NCBI RefSeq assembly: GCF_016904945.1
Contig: NZ_JADIKF010000039.1
Location: 1,084,447 to 1,148,446, forward strand
DNA: 64,000 nucleotides
Origin: Dyella mobilis
GTDB lineage: Bacteria > Pseudomonadota > Gammaproteobacteria > Xanthomonadales > Rhodanobacteraceae
Direction of reading: 5' to 3'
Made by a program: the position numbers and the translations under genes
The notes under the pieces: model-generated
Told to the model about the DNA's origin: nothing
The model's input: the letters and a program-made list of their open reading frames with translations, nothing else
Database searches by the model: none
In this document: positions 1-9,761 of the stretch, one piece after another
Numbering within the stretch: the stretch's first letter is position 1
How the letters are laid out: each line of letters starts with the position of its first letter

Positions 1-906
1 CAACGATTTTTGCGCATCCGCAGATGGCGCGAGCGCGCGGCGCAACCACGCAGCCAATGCCTCGATGCGACTGTCGTTGCGCCGGCGTGGCGCAGCCAGA
101 ATCCATTGCGCATCGGTTTGCCGGAATCCCCATGGTGCGAGCAGGCGTCCGGCGTCTAGGTCGTCTTGCACCAGTTGCTCCGGCGCAATGGCTACGCCAA
201 GTCCTGCCACGGCCGCTTCCAACATGTAGAACAGGCGCGTAAAGCCCTGGCCGTAATGCAGCGCAGCCTGCACGTCGCCGGCTTTTGCCCAGGTCGGCCA
301 TGCCTGCGGGCGCGAGCTGGTGTGCAGCAGCGCCTCGTTTTCCAGGGCTGCCGGGCCGTGCTCGCGCAGACGGACGAGTCCCGGATAGCGTGGGCTGACC
401 ACGGGGCCGATGCGTTCCGGTGCCAGTTCATGCACCTGCCAGCCGGCCGGCCACGGGGCGGCGGCGAGCACCAGGGCGGCATCGGGTTCGGCACGCTGTG
501 GCGCCAGGGGGTCTTCTTCGGGCGATAGATGCAGGCGGAGGGCCGGCAGATCGCGTTCCAGCCGGTCCAGCCGCGGGATCACCCAACGCGCCAGCAGGCT
601 GCTGGGACAGCTGAGCACGAACGGAGCCTGGCCCCGGCTGCGCTGCAACTCCGACCAGCCGTCGCGCAGCTGGTCGAAAGCGTTGGCGACCCGGTCGCGC
701 AACTGCTCGCCGACGGCGGTGAGGGCGATGCCGCGCCCAAGCCGCGTGAACAGCGGCTGCCCCAGCGCCTGCTCCAAAACCCGCAGCTGGCGGCTGATGG
801 CGCCGTGGGTGACGTGCAGTTCTTCGGCGGCGCGGCTGACGCTGCCCAGCCGGGCCGTCGCCTCGAAGGCGCGCAGGGCATTCAGCGAGGGCAGGTCGCG
901 GCTCAA
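1..906 (-). CDS. trpI: TrpI-type LysR transcriptional regulator (3' end outside window)
   Basis: LysR-type activator expected to control the divergent trpBA genes. In Pseudomonas, TrpI activates trpBA in response to indoleglycerol phosphate. The minus frame is open from a TTG at 906 to the left edge (302 codons), so the stop codon lies outside. The N-terminus reads [20 protein letters not shown] and is followed by a winged helix-turn-helix (about residues 5-65). The effector domain keeps segments I recognise from Pseudomonas TrpI, such as [26 protein letters not shown] and [17 protein letters not shown]. No in-frame ATG exists near the start, which is why TTG is chosen; its ribosome site is weak. 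The divergent position beside trpB supports the assignment strongly. Confidence 0.9.
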   Translation of the reverse strand, partial: MSRDLPSLNALRAFEATARLGSVSRAAEELHVTHGAISRQLRVLEQALGQPLFTRLGRGIALTAVGEQLRDRVANAFDQLRDGWSELQRSRGQAPFVLSCPSSLLARWVIPRLDRLERDLPALRLHLSPEEDPLAPQRAEPDAALVLAAAPWPAGWQVHELAPERIGPVVSPRYPGLVRLREHGPAALENEALLHTSSRPQAWPTWAKAGDVQAALHYGQGFTRLFYMLEAAVAGLGVAIAPEQLVQDDLDAGRLLAPWGFRQTDAQWILAAPRRRNDSRIEALAAWLRRALAPSADAQKSL

Positions 907-937
907 GCGATTTGTGAGTTTTTCTGACGAATGGTGG

Positions 938-964
938 CCATCATATCGCTTTTTTATATGGTGG
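938..964. promoter_or_regulatory. Imperfect inverted repeat in the trpI-trpB gap, candidate TrpI operator
   Basis: CCATCATAT (938-946) and ATATGGTGG (956-964) are inverted copies with one mismatch around a 9-base spacer. They lie in the 130-base gap between the divergent regulator and trpB, where TrpI-type regulators bind. Assignment as operator is inference. Confidence 0.4.
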
Positions 965-1036
965 AATCGCGTTATTTTCTGCCATCTGATGGCTGCGGCC
1001 ATCTGTGACTTTGGCTGTCAGTACAGGACTTGACCC

Positions 1037-2248
1037 ATGCCCACGATCGAGGATTTCCAGAGCTGGCCGGACGCCCATGGGCGCTTCGGCAATTTCGGCG
1101 GGCAATACGTCGCCGAAACCCTGATGGCGCCGCTGGCCGAGTTGACCGAGGCCTATCTGCGCCTGCGTGAAGATCCGGAATTCCTGGCCGAGCTGGACCG
1201 CGACCTGACTCACTACGTGGGGCGTCCCAGCCCGATCTATCACGCCGAGCGGCTGTCCCGGCACATTGGCGGCGCGCGCATTCTGCTCAAGCGCGAAGAC
1301 CTCAATCACACCGGCGCGCACAAGATCAACAACACCATCGGCCAGGCGCTGGTCGCCAAGCGCATGGGCAAGCCGCGCATCATCGCGGAAACCGGTGCGG
1401 GCCAGCACGGCGTGGCCAGCGCCACCGTTGCGGCGCGTTTCGGCCTGAAGTGCGTGGTGTACATGGGTGCGGTCGATATCGAGCGCCAGAAGATCAACGT
1501 GTACCGCATGAAGCTGCTGGGCGCCGAGGTGGTGCCGGTCACCTCGGGCTCCAAGACGCTCAAGGATGCCTTGAACGAAGCGATGCGCGATTGGGTGACC
1601 AACGTCGCCGACACCTTCTACATCATTGGCACCGTGGCCGGGCCGCATCCGTATCCGATGATGGTGCGCGATTTCAACGCCATCGTGGGGCGCGAGGCAC
1701 GCGCACAGATGCTGGAGCAATACGGGCGCCTGCCGGATGTGCTGACGGCGTGCGTCGGCGGCGGTTCCAATGCGATCGGCCTGTTCCATGCGTTCCTCAA
1801 TGATCGCCAGGTACGCATCGTCGGCGCCGAAGCGGCGGGCGAGGGCATTGCCAGTGGTCATCACGCCGCTTCGCTGGCCGCCGGAAGGCCGGGCGTACTG
1901 CATGGCAACCGCACCTACGTGTTGTGCGACGACAATGGGCAGATCACCGAAACGCATTCGGTGTCTGCCGGCCTGGACTATCCCGGCGTCGGCCCCGAGC
2001 ATGCTTTCCTGAAAGACGCAGGTCGCGCCGACTATGTGGGTGTGACCGACGACGAAGCGCTGGAAGCTTTCCATCTGCTGGCGCGCACCGAGGGCATTCT
2101 TGCCGCGCTGGAATCGAGCCACGCGGTGGCGCAGGCGATGAAGCTGGCGCGCGAACTGCCCAAGGACGGCATCGTGCTATGCAACCTTTCCGGCCGCGGC
2201 GACAAAGACGTCCACACGATTGCCGCGCGAGAAGGAGTGCAGGTATGA
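1037..2248 (+). CDS. trpB: Tryptophan synthase beta subunit
   Basis: Catalyses the last step of tryptophan synthesis, joining indole to serine with pyridoxal phosphate in the alpha2-beta2 complex. The 403-aa product has normal family length. It carries HTGAHKIN at 91-98, where K96 is the Schiff-base lysine, and the phosphate-binding GGGSNA at 241-246. A modest AGGA ribosome site lies about ten bases before the ATG. The stop overlaps the trpA start in an ATGA quadruplet, so the two are probably translationally coupled. Regulation is likely by the divergent TrpI-type protein. Confidence 0.98.
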   Translation: MPTIEDFQSWPDAHGRFGNFGGQYVAETLMAPLAELTEAYLRLREDPEFLAELDRDLTHYVGRPSPIYHAERLSRHIGGARILLKREDLNHTGAHKINNTIGQALVAKRMGKPRIIAETGAGQHGVASATVAARFGLKCVVYMGAVDIERQKINVYRMKLLGAEVVPVTSGSKTLKDALNEAMRDWVTNVADTFYIIGTVAGPHPYPMMVRDFNAIVGREARAQMLEQYGRLPDVLTACVGGGSNAIGLFHAFLNDRQVRIVGAEAAGEGIASGHHAASLAAGRPGVLHGNRTYVLCDDNGQITETHSVSAGLDYPGVGPEHAFLKDAGRADYVGVTDDEALEAFHLLARTEGILAALESSHAVAQAMKLARELPKDGIVLCNLSGRGDKDVHTIAAREGVQV

Positions 2249-3045
2249 GCCGAATCGACCGTCGTTTCGCCGCGCTGAAAGCCGCAGGCCGCACCGGCTT
2301 GATACCTTTCGTCACCGCGGGCGATCCCGCACCCGAGCACAGCGTGGCGCTGATGCATGCACTGGTCGACGCCGGCGCGGACCTGATCGAACTGGGCGTG
2401 CCGTTTTCCGATCCGATGGCCGATGGCCCGGTGATCCAGCATGCCAGCGAACGCGCCATCGCCCGAGGCGTGGGGCTGGCCGACGTGCTGGCCTGGGTGG
2501 CGGCGTTTCGCGAGCGCGACCGGGATACTCCGGTGGTGCTGATGGGCTATCTCAATCCGGTGGAAATCCACGGTTATGAGCGTTTCGCCGCCGAAGCTGC
2601 CAATGCGGGCGTGGATGGCGTGCTGCTGGTCGATTGTCCGTTGGAGGAGTCCCAGGTGCTCGCGCCTTTGCGCGCAGCGGGTTTGCAGCAGATCCTGCTC
2701 GCTGCGCCAACGACCGCACCCGCGCGTATGGCGAAGTTGTGCGAAGCGGCAGAGGGTTTCCTGTACTATGTATCGTTCGCCGGCATTACCGGGGCGGGGC
2801 GTTTGAGTACCCAGGATATCGCCGCACGCGTGGCGGATATCCGGTCTCACGCCAAGGCACCGGTGGCTGTGGGCTTTGGTGTCAAGGATGCGCAGAGCGC
2901 GAAGGCCATTGCAGGATTTGCCGATGCTGTCGTGATCGGCAGTGCGCTGGTCGAGCGGCTCGAAGGTTTGACCCACGTGCCGGACATCGTGGCAAGGGCG
3001 GGAGATTTTCTCCGCCCGATCCGCGCGGCGCTGGACGAAGCTTGA
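2245..3045 (+). CDS. trpA: Tryptophan synthase alpha subunit
   Basis: Cleaves indole-3-glycerol phosphate to indole, which is channelled to TrpB. The start is the ATG at 2245, overlapping the trpB stop by four bases behind a GAAGGAG ribosome site; the open frame extends further upstream inside trpB but that part is not coding. The 266-aa TIM barrel has the catalytic pair at the E. coli positions: E49 in [11 protein letters not shown] and D60 in PMADGP. It forms an operon with trpB. accD follows 248 bases later on the same strand. Confidence 0.98.
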   Translation: MSRIDRRFAALKAAGRTGLIPFVTAGDPAPEHSVALMHALVDAGADLIELGVPFSDPMADGPVIQHASERAIARGVGLADVLAWVAAFRERDRDTPVVLMGYLNPVEIHGYERFAAEAANAGVDGVLLVDCPLEESQVLAPLRAAGLQQILLAAPTTAPARMAKLCEAAEGFLYYVSFAGITGAGRLSTQDIAARVADIRSHAKAPVAVGFGVKDAQSAKAIAGFADAVVIGSALVERLEGLTHVPDIVARAGDFLRPIRAALDEA

Positions 3046-3293
3046 TTTCTTGCTCTCCCTTTGAGGAGGGGGTAAGGGCGGGAAGCCGGGATTCGCGGTA
3101 ATCCAAACAGGGAACGGTTGTGGGCCCGCGTGGTCCTACAGCTTGAACGAGGCCGGGTCGTCCTCGCCCTTTTTCTTTTCGGATCAGGCTCCATAGCAAA
3201 GCCTGGCCCGAAACGGCAAAGGGATGCGCGTTTCGTACGCGTGACCGGGCGCGCCGAACAGGCGGCGCTAGTTTCCAGATTGAGGCGTATGCA

Positions 3294-4163
3294 ATGAATT
3301 GGCTGCAAAAAATCATGGCACCCCGCGCGCGGACGCAGAGTTCCGCGGCAGGCAAGGGCAAGGTACCCGAAGGTGTATGGGAGAAATGCGCAGGCTGCGG
3401 TGCGGTGCTGTACCGGCCGGAGCTGGAGCGCAATCTGATGGTGTGCCCCAAGTGCAGCCATCATCACGCGATCGGTGCACGCGAGCGCCTGCTGGCACTG
3501 CTCGATGAAGGCAGCGCGCAGGAGCATTGGGCCAGCATGGAGCCCAGCGACCCGCTCAAGTTCCGCGATTCCAAGAAGTACCGCGACCGCATCTCTGCAT
3601 CGCAAAAGTCCACCGGCGAGAAAGATGCGCTGATTGCGATGAGCGGCAAGTTGAAGGACAAGCCGCTGATGGCGGTAGCCTTCGAGTTTTCCTACATGGG
3701 CGGCTCGATGGGTTCGGTGGTCGGTGAGAAATTCACCCGCGCCGCCGAACGCGCGCTCGCCGAGCGCAGTGCGCTGGTGTGTTTCTCCGCCAGCGGCGGT
3801 GCGCGCATGCAGGAAGCATTGTTCTCGCTGATGCAGATGGCCAAGACGTCCGCCGCGCTGGCGCGTTTGCGCGAAGCCGGCGTGCCTTATATCAGCGTGC
3901 TGACCAATCCCACCACCGGCGGCGTGTCGGCAAGCCTGGCGATGCTGGGCGACATCAATGTTGCCGAACCGAAAGCGCAGATCGGCTTCGCCGGTCGTCG
4001 CGTAATCGAGCAGACGGTGCGCGAAACGCTGCCGGAAGGCTTCCAGACCTCGGAGTTCCTGCTTGAGCACGGCGCCATCGACATGATCGTCGACCGTCGC
4101 CAGATGCGCGACAAGCTGACCGACGTGCTCGGCATCTTGCGCAAGGTGCCGCGGGCTGCGTAA
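3294..4163 (+). CDS. accD: Acetyl-CoA carboxylase carboxyltransferase beta subunit
   Basis: Transfers the carboxyl group from biotin to acetyl-CoA in the first step of fatty acid synthesis, together with AccA. The 289-aa protein has the N-terminal four-cysteine zinc ribbon (C32, C35, C51, C54) and the crotonase-like carboxyltransferase core with GGARMQE and [11 protein letters not shown]. In many proteobacteria folC follows accD. Here it is absent, and a terminator followed by the tandem-repeat region comes next. Confidence 0.98.
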   Translation: MNWLQKIMAPRARTQSSAAGKGKVPEGVWEKCAGCGAVLYRPELERNLMVCPKCSHHHAIGARERLLALLDEGSAQEHWASMEPSDPLKFRDSKKYRDRISASQKSTGEKDALIAMSGKLKDKPLMAVAFEFSYMGGSMGSVVGEKFTRAAERALAERSALVCFSASGGARMQEALFSLMQMAKTSAALARLREAGVPYISVLTNPTTGGVSASLAMLGDINVAEPKAQIGFAGRRVIEQTVRETLPEGFQTSEFLLEHGAIDMIVDRRQMRDKLTDVLGILRKVPRAA

Positions 4164-4186
4164 GCACGCATCACGTGCGAGCAAAG

Positions 4187-4210
4187 AGCCGCCTTCGGGC
4201 GGCTTTTTTG
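4187..4210 (+). terminator. Rho-independent terminator of accD
   Basis: A perfect 7-bp stem (AGCCGCC/GGCGGCT) with a TTCG tetraloop is followed by a T run, 23 bases after the accD stop. Confidence 0.93.
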
Positions 4211-4369
4211 TTTTTCTCCGTCGTTCGCCGCAGCGGGAGAACAAGCCGTGCGTTTTCCACAGCCCACGTGGACGACCTTTGGAAAAGCCTGTGGAAAAAC
4301 CTTCTATGCAGTTGTGCCATCAACCACTTGGCACGCAATGATGAAAGTTTGCGCAGAAAGTGCGCGTAG

Positions 4370-4960
4370 TTTTCCACAGCGATTGTGGAAAGCATCCGGT
4401 AGAGCCTGTGGATAGGTGCGCTATGTCGTTGAGCGCAAAGCACGTGCGTACAGTGTGGCGTGCGAATGACCAGCACGCGAGCGCATCAAAATGCTTGCAA
4501 TGTTGCCGTGCACGTGCGTGATGCGACATTGTTTTCCACAGCGGTTGTGGAAATCATTCGGTAGAGCTTGTGGATAGGTGCGCTATGTCGTTGAGCGCAA
4601 AGCACGTGCGTACAGTGTGGCGTGCGAATGACCAGCACGCGAGCGCATCAAAATGCTTGCAATGTTGCTGCGAACGTGCGTGATGCGACATTGTTTTCCA
4701 CAGCGGTTGTGGAAAGTATCCGGTAGAGCTTGTGGATAGGTGTGCTATGTCGTTGAGCGCAAAGCGCGTACGTACAGTGTGATGAGCGAATGATCAGCAC
4801 ACGAGCGCATCAAAATGCTTGCAATGTTGTTGCGCACGTGCGTGATGCGACATTGTTTTCCACAGCCATTGTGGAAAGTATCCGGTAGAGCTTGTGGATA
4901 GGTGCGCTATGTCGTTGAGCGCAAAGCAGGTGCGTACGGCGTGACGAACGATTGATCAAA
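4370..4960. repeat. 162-bp tandem repeat (about 3.6 copies) rich in DnaA-box-like nonamers
   Basis: Units start at 4371, 4533, 4695 and 4857, exactly 162 bases apart. The first three are complete and the fourth decays near 4960. Each unit opens with TTTTCCACA, five bases, then TGTGGAAA (an inverted pair). About 15 bases later comes TGTGGATAG. All three nonamers are one or two changes from the DnaA box TTATCCACA. Two more such words lie upstream at 4253-4261 and 4290-4298, giving 14 in about 650 bases. The rest of each unit is also conserved, including GCATCAAAATGC. The array fills the gap between the convergent accD and PAP2 genes, and I see no convincing protein in it. Confidence 0.93.
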
Positions 4961-4972
4961 CGCGCCGATGGA

Positions 4973-5545
4973 TCAGGCCAGCCACTGCGGCGCGTCGTGC
5001 ACCAGCCACAGCGAAAGCGAACCGAGGCCGCTGCCCACGACGATGGCCGCGAGTACGTCGCTCGGATAGTGCAACCCCAGGATGACGCGCGATGCGGCGA
5101 CCAGCGCGGTGAAGGTCAGCAGCAGCGGCGCCAGCAACGGGTACCAGGCCAGCGCGACGATGGTGAAGCCCACGGCCTGCAGGGTGTGTCCGGAGGGGAA
5201 GCTGAATTCATCCAGCGGCGGCACATGCGCGATCACGCCGGGGCAGGTGCGGAACGGGCGCGGGCGACGCGTCCAACGCTTGAGCAGGCGATAGAGCAGC
5301 AGCGCCACCAGGCCGGTGACGGCCATGTGCGCGGCAGCTTCCAGGCCGCGGCGGCCATCGATCAGGGCCAACGCCGCCATCAGTGCATACCAGAAGATGC
5401 CATCGCCAAGCCGGCTGATGACGCCGAAGAACAGCCCCACGGCATGGCGTGCGCCCCAGCGGTTGGCGGCGATGCACATGCGCCGGTCGAAGGCGTGGCG
5501 CGGCAGCGCGACGGGATCAGGCAGGTGCGACGATGTGGCGCTCAT
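4973..5545 (-). CDS. PAP2-family membrane phosphatase
   Basis: Type 2 phosphatidic acid phosphatase fold, 190 aa with several membrane segments. The three catalytic motifs are intact: K89 to RPRPF (94-98), PSGH (117-120), and SR...HYPSD (152-163). Family members remove phosphate from lipid phosphates such as undecaprenyl diphosphate, phosphatidate or phosphatidylglycerol phosphate; the substrate here cannot be told. It overlaps the upstream glycosyltransferase gene by 29 bases on the same strand, so the two form an operon. This suggests a role in lipid or glycolipid metabolism. Confidence 0.92.
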   Translation of the reverse strand: MSATSSHLPDPVALPRHAFDRRMCIAANRWGARHAVGLFFGVISRLGDGIFWYALMAALALIDGRRGLEAAAHMAVTGLVALLLYRLLKRWTRRPRPFRTCPGVIAHVPPLDEFSFPSGHTLQAVGFTIVALAWYPLLAPLLLTFTALVAASRVILGLHYPSDVLAAIVVGSGLGSLSLWLVHDAPQWLA

Positions 5546-6674
5546 GCTCGTTCTCCTCGACCAGTTGTTGCAGTTGATGTTCGAATTCGCGGATCACGGC
5601 GTCCGGCGAGAGCCGTTCCACGCTTGCCACGGCAGCGCTGCCCAGGTGGCGGATCAGGCGGATGTCGCTGGCTAGCGTGACCGCTGCTGCGGTGAACGCC
5701 TGCGCGTCGCCGGAGGCGATGCGAAAGCCGTTGACGCCGTCGATCAGATGCTCGCGCGCCGCGCCTTCGTTGTAAGCGACCACCGGCAGACCGGCGGACA
5801 GCGCTTCCAGAATCACGTTGCCGAAGGTTTCGCTCAGGCTCGGAAAGGAAAACATGTCCGCACTGGCGTAATGCGCGGCCAGTGCCTCGTCGCGCTTCAT
5901 GCCCACGAAGATGAAATCTGGATGCGCTGCCTGCAGTGCTGCGCGTGCCGGGCCATCGCCCACCCAGACATAGCGCGCGCTCGGCGTTTTTTGCTGGATG
6001 GCGCGGAACGTCGATACCGCCAGGTCCAGGTTTTTCTCCGGTGCGATGCGGCCGACATACAACACCACCGGCGTATCGGCATCGACACCCCAACTCTCGC
6101 GCAGCGCGTTGTCGCGCCTGGACGGATGGAACAACTTCGTATCCACCGCGCGGCGCAGCAGGCGTGCGTGGTCCACGCCCATCGCCGCCAACTCGGCGGC
6201 CAGTGCGTCGGTGGGCACCAGGGTGATATTGGCGCGGCAGTGGAAGCGGCGCAGATAACCGTGCACTACCGGTGTCAGGAAGCCCACGCCGTAGTGGTTG
6301 GCGTAAGTGTCGAAGCGGGTATGGAAGCCGGTGGCGACGGGAATGCCCAACCGGACCGCCGTCTTCACCGCCGAGCGGCCCAGCGGGCCTTCGGTGGCGA
6401 CGTAGATGACATCGGGGCGTTGTTCCGACCAGCGCTTGCGCAAGGTGCGCGGCGCAGGCAGCCCGAAACGCAGGCCGGGGTAGCGGGGCAGGGCCGCGCC
6501 GCGCGTTTCCAGGGCATGGATGCCGGGTTCGTCGACGTGGCTGGTTTGCTGGCGGGGACGGATCAGGTCGATCTCGTGGCCGCGTGAGGCCAGACCGGTA
6601 GCCAGACTGTGCACGGTGAGTGCGACACCGTTGATCTCTGGCGGATACGTCTCGCTGATGATGCCGATACGCAT
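5517..6674 (-). CDS. GT4-family glycosyltransferase
   Basis: The 385-aa GT-B fold enzyme resembles the alpha-mannosyl/diacylglycerol glycosyltransferase group. The N-terminus MRIGIISETYPPEINGVA is the acceptor-domain glycine loop. The C-terminal half has LYVGRIAPEKNLDL and the nucleotide-sugar motif SLSETFGNVILEALSAGLPVV, whose first glutamate is the usual EX7E catalytic element. It probably transfers a hexose from a nucleotide sugar to a lipid acceptor at the membrane. Its overlap with the PAP2 phosphatase gene fits glycolipid synthesis, but the actual substrate is inference. Confidence 0.9.
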   Translation of the reverse strand: MRIGIISETYPPEINGVALTVHSLATGLASRGHEIDLIRPRQQTSHVDEPGIHALETRGAALPRYPGLRFGLPAPRTLRKRWSEQRPDVIYVATEGPLGRSAVKTAVRLGIPVATGFHTRFDTYANHYGVGFLTPVVHGYLRRFHCRANITLVPTDALAAELAAMGVDHARLLRRAVDTKLFHPSRRDNALRESWGVDADTPVVLYVGRIAPEKNLDLAVSTFRAIQQKTPSARYVWVGDGPARAALQAAHPDFIFVGMKRDEALAAHYASADMFSFPSLSETFGNVILEALSAGLPVVAYNEGAAREHLIDGVNGFRIASGDAQAFTAAAVTLASDIRLIRHLGSAAVASVERLSPDAVIREFEHQLQQLVEENEHERHIVAPA

Positions 6675-6850
6675 GGCGCATCCTCGTCTTGTACGGCGGT
6701 AGCTTGCGCCTGCGTGGTTTCGTACAGGTGGCGGTCAGGTGACAGGGCGGTTACGGGCGTGACGAAACGCTGAAATCTTGTCGCCAAGCCAACACCCGGT
6801 TGCGCTAGATTGCGCGAACCGGTCTTTTCCCTGGATCAGGAGACACGTCG

Positions 6851-7285
6851 ATGAAACGTCTGTTGCTCGCCCTGGCACTGACTACCGCCGCCGGCTATGC
6901 AGTGGCCGCCGAGGCCCCCTCGCTGCCGGCTACCAAAGCCCCTGCCGGGGCCGAGGTCTACATCATCTCGCCGCAGGACGGGGCGACCGTCCCCCAGACC
7001 TTTACCGTTCGGTTCGGGCTCAAGGGTATGGGCGTGGCGCCTGCGGGCGTGGTGCGCGAAGGCACCGGGCACCACCACTTGCTGGTGGATGTGAAAGATC
7101 TGCCGCCAGCCGGCCAGCCGATCCCCAAGGATGCGCAGCACCTCCATTTCGGCGAGGGCCAGACCGAAACCACCCTCAAGCTCACCCCGGGCACGCATAC
7201 CTTGCAGCTCGAACTGGGCGATTCCAATCACATCCCGTTCGACCCGCCGCTGGTGTCGAAGCCGATTACGGTGCACGTGAAGTAA
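6851..7285 (+). CDS. Periplasmic DUF4399-type protein
   Basis: This 144-aa protein has a cleavable signal peptide (about residues 1-20, ending near AVAA). It is followed by one immunoglobulin-like domain containing [23 protein letters not shown] and LGDSNHIPF. These match the DUF4399 family, whose function is unknown; the conserved histidines suggest a possible metal site. An AGGAGA ribosome site precedes the ATG. It stands alone, divergent from the glycosyltransferase operon and just before gltX. Confidence 0.85.
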   Translation: MKRLLLALALTTAAGYAVAAEAPSLPATKAPAGAEVYIISPQDGATVPQTFTVRFGLKGMGVAPAGVVREGTGHHHLLVDVKDLPPAGQPIPKDAQHLHFGEGQTETTLKLTPGTHTLQLELGDSNHIPFDPPLVSKPITVHVK

Positions 7286-7385
7286 CCCCAAAGAGGACGA
7301 AAGCTCCCCGCTTCCTCTTGGGAGGGGGAGTTTGCGCGCGGTATCGGTTAAAATTTCCCGTTCTGTCCCGGCGCATCTAGAGATC

Positions 7386-8786
7386 ATGACCGTCCGCACC
7401 CGCTTCGCTCCCAGTCCCACCGGATTCCTGCACATCGGCGGTGCGCGCACCGCGCTGTACTGCTGGCTGGAGGCGCGTCGCCGCGGCGGTGAATTCCTGT
7501 TGCGCATCGAGGACACCGATCGGGAGCGCTCCACCGATGCCGCCGTGCAGGCCATTCTCGATGCCATGCAATGGCTGGACTTGAGCGCCGAAGGCACGCC
7601 GATCTACCAGACCCATCGCCTGGCTCGCTACAAGCAGGTCGCCGACGAATTGCTGGCCGCCGGCAAGGCGTATTACGCCTACGAATCCAAGGACGAGATC
7701 GAAGCCATGCGCGAGGCCGCGATGGCGCGTGGCGAAAAGCCCCGCTACAACGGCTACTACCGCGATCGCAACGAGCCGTACCGCGACGACCCCAACCGCG
7801 TCATTCGTTTCAAGAATCCGCTGGAAGGCTCGGTGGTGTTCGAGGACAAGGTGAAGGGCCGGGTGGAGTGGGCCAACACCGAGCTGGACGATCTGGTGAT
7901 CTTCCGCTCCGACGGCTGGCCGACCTACAACTTCGCCGTGGTGGTCGACGATATCGACATGGGCATCACCGAAGTGATCCGCGGCGACGACCACGTCAAC
8001 AACACGCCGCGCCAGATCAACATCTATCAGGCATTGGGCGCCAAGGTGCCGGAGTTCGCGCATCTGCCGATGATCCTGGACAAGGAAGGCAAAAAGCTTT
8101 CCAAGCGCACCAATTCGGTAAGCGTCATGGAATACCGCGAGAACGGGTTCCTGCCGCACGCCATTCTCAACTATCTGGTGCGCCTGGGCTGGTCGCATGG
8201 CGATCAGGAAATCTTCTCGCGCGAGGAGATGATCAAGCTGTTCGACGTCAGCGACGTCAACAAGGCCGCTTCGCGCTTCGATACCGAAAAGCTGGAGTGG
8301 CTCAACCAGCACTACCTGAAGACCGACGATCCGCAGGTGCTGGCGGCGGAATTCGGCTGGCATCTTGCCCGTGCGGGCATCGACGCAAGCAAAGGCCCGT
8401 CGCCGGCCGACGTGATCGTCGCTTTGCGCGATCGCGTGCACACGCTGAAGGAAATGGCCGAGCGCGCAAAGATATGGTACGGCCCGATCACCGAGTGGGA
8501 CGACAAGGCCGTTGCCAAGCACCTGAAGAACGACAGCGCCGTCGCGGTATTGCAAGCCGCGCGGGAGTTGCTGGCAACGTGCGCATGGAAGCCCGAGCCG
8601 ATCCATCAGGTGATCGAACAGGTGGCTGCCAAACTCGAACTCGGCATGGGCAAGATCGCGCAACCGCTGCGCGTGGCGATGACCGGTGCGCAGGTGTCGC
8701 CGTCGATCGACCACACGATTTATTTGACGGGGCGGGAGATCGCGCTACAGCGCATCGATCACGCTATCGCGCTGGCGCAGGGGTGA
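7386..8786 (+). CDS. gltX: Glutamyl-tRNA synthetase
   Basis: Class I aminoacyl-tRNA synthetase that charges tRNA-Glu. The 466-aa protein starts [19 protein letters not shown], so the ATG at 7386 is chosen over the longer open frame from 7332. The HIGH-type motif HIGG lies at 16-19 and the KMSKS equivalent KLSKR at about residue 240. The cysteines that bind zinc in E. coli GltX are not present in the matching segment (around [15 protein letters not shown]), so this is probably a zinc-free form. Confidence 0.97.
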   Translation: MTVRTRFAPSPTGFLHIGGARTALYCWLEARRRGGEFLLRIEDTDRERSTDAAVQAILDAMQWLDLSAEGTPIYQTHRLARYKQVADELLAAGKAYYAYESKDEIEAMREAAMARGEKPRYNGYYRDRNEPYRDDPNRVIRFKNPLEGSVVFEDKVKGRVEWANTELDDLVIFRSDGWPTYNFAVVVDDIDMGITEVIRGDDHVNNTPRQINIYQALGAKVPEFAHLPMILDKEGKKLSKRTNSVSVMEYRENGFLPHAILNYLVRLGWSHGDQEIFSREEMIKLFDVSDVNKAASRFDTEKLEWLNQHYLKTDDPQVLAAEFGWHLARAGIDASKGPSPADVIVALRDRVHTLKEMAERAKIWYGPITEWDDKAVAKHLKNDSAVAVLQAARELLATCAWKPEPIHQVIEQVAAKLELGMGKIAQPLRVAMTGAQVSPSIDHTIYLTGREIALQRIDHAIALAQG

Positions 8787-8840
8787 TGGCCGCGAATCGG
8801 CAATCGCTTTCGCCGTCCGCGGTTGTTAACGATTTCCGCC

Positions 8841-9110
8841 ATGGATGAATTGCTGGCCAAGGCCACCCAAGGTGTCGATCCGGATTCGCCCGGCGCATTC
8901 TTCCGGATCTTCCTCAACCTGATGACCATGATTCCCTGGAACGAACTGTTCTGGTGGAATCTGGCGTTCGTCGCCGTGGGTGCTTTGCTCGGCTGGTGGC
9001 GCGGGCGCTTGTTGGCGGGTATTGTCTGGGCACTGGTATTGGGGCCGATCGGCTGGATTATCGTGCTGCGAGCCCCCAGATCGGCCAGGCCGCCACCGTT
9101 GCCGCGCTGA
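8841..9110 (+). CDS. Small membrane protein of unknown function
   Basis: The 89-aa product starts at MDELLAKATQ; a few extra upstream codons are possible. It has an amphipathic N-terminus (to about residue 30) and then one or two hydrophobic segments, LFWWNLAFVAVGALLGWW and LAGIVWALVLGPIGWIIVL. It ends with a short basic/proline tail. I do not recognise a family. Its stop touches the start of the zur frame, so it may be co-transcribed with zur. Confidence 0.65.
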   Translation: MDELLAKATQGVDPDSPGAFFRIFLNLMTMIPWNELFWWNLAFVAVGALLGWWRGRLLAGIVWALVLGPIGWIIVLRAPRSARPPPLPR

Positions 9111-9638
9111 ATGGTCGGTAGCGGGGTGTATGATTTCGAGGAAGAGGTGATCAAGTTGAGCAACGGTTCTTCCGTCAAGGTGCACGCCCACCATCATCAC
9201 GATAGCCCCAAGGATTTCGTGGCCGCGGTGGAACATGCCAGCGAAGAGCGAGGTCTGCGCCTGACCCCGCTGCGCAAGGAAGTGCTGGAACTGGTCGCCG
9301 CTGCCGGCAAGCCGGTCAAGGCCTACGATCTGCTCGATCACCTGCGCGAACGCCACGGCAATGCCGCCCCGCCCACGGTTTATCGAGCGCTCGATTTCCT
9401 GCTCGAGCACGGTTTCATCCACAAGCTGGAATCGATCAATGCCTTCGTGTCCTGCCACCATCCGGCCGAAGCGCATCAAGTGCCGTTCCTGATCTGTGAC
9501 GTCTGCTCCAGTGCCCAAGAGGTGTGCGACGAGCGCGTGGCCGAGCTGATCGAAGCGCAGGCCAAGGCCTTCGGCTTCCGCCCCCAGGCGCAATCGCTGG
9601 AAGTGCACGGCATCTGCAAGAACTGCCGCAAGGCCTGA
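9111..9638 (+). CDS. zur: Fur-family zinc regulator (Zur)
   Basis: Zinc-responsive repressor of the Fur superfamily, up to 175 aa. It has a winged-helix domain (LTPLRKEVLELV to VYRALDFLLEHG) and a dimerisation domain with two CxxC pairs, CDVC and CKNC, for structural zinc. SCHHPAEAHQ supplies regulatory ligands. A histidine-rich stretch HAHHHHD lies near the N-terminus. The ATG at 9111 follows the previous stop directly and has no ribosome site. A TTG at 9156, preceded by AGAGG, may be the true start. The neighbouring MerC-type and CDF genes support a zinc rather than iron role. Confidence 0.87.
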   Translation: MVGSGVYDFEEEVIKLSNGSSVKVHAHHHHDSPKDFVAAVEHASEERGLRLTPLRKEVLELVAAAGKPVKAYDLLDHLRERHGNAAPPTVYRALDFLLEHGFIHKLESINAFVSCHHPAEAHQVPFLICDVCSSAQEVCDERVAELIEAQAKAFGFRPQAQSLEVHGICKNCRKA

Positions 9639-9693
9639 CCGCTTTCGCTCCGTCCGAAGGGGGATCGGAGACGGCTTGCGTCCGCGGGTACTG

Positions 9694-9708
9694 TGTTATA
9701 TTGTATCA
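9694..9708. promoter_or_regulatory. Candidate Zur box upstream of the MerC-type gene
   Basis: TGTTATA-T-TGTATCA is a near-palindrome (two mismatches) of the GTTATA...TATAAC type recognised by proteobacterial Zur. It lies 54 bases before the MerC-type start and 3' of zur itself. Binding is inference. Confidence 0.4.
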
Positions 9709-9761
9709 ATTCGTCCCGCCGGCCCAACCGGCATCACTCCGCCTGGTGTAGTCCCCTCCCT

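Noticed and set aside
941..2122. Long open frame antisense to trpB
   Set aside because: High-GC shadow frame rich in Arg/His/Gln with no ribosome site; the sense gene is certain.
4370..4960. Tandem array considered as a CRISPR array
   Set aside because: The period is 162 bases and the whole unit is repeated; there are no short repeats separated by unique spacers, and no cas genes are nearby.
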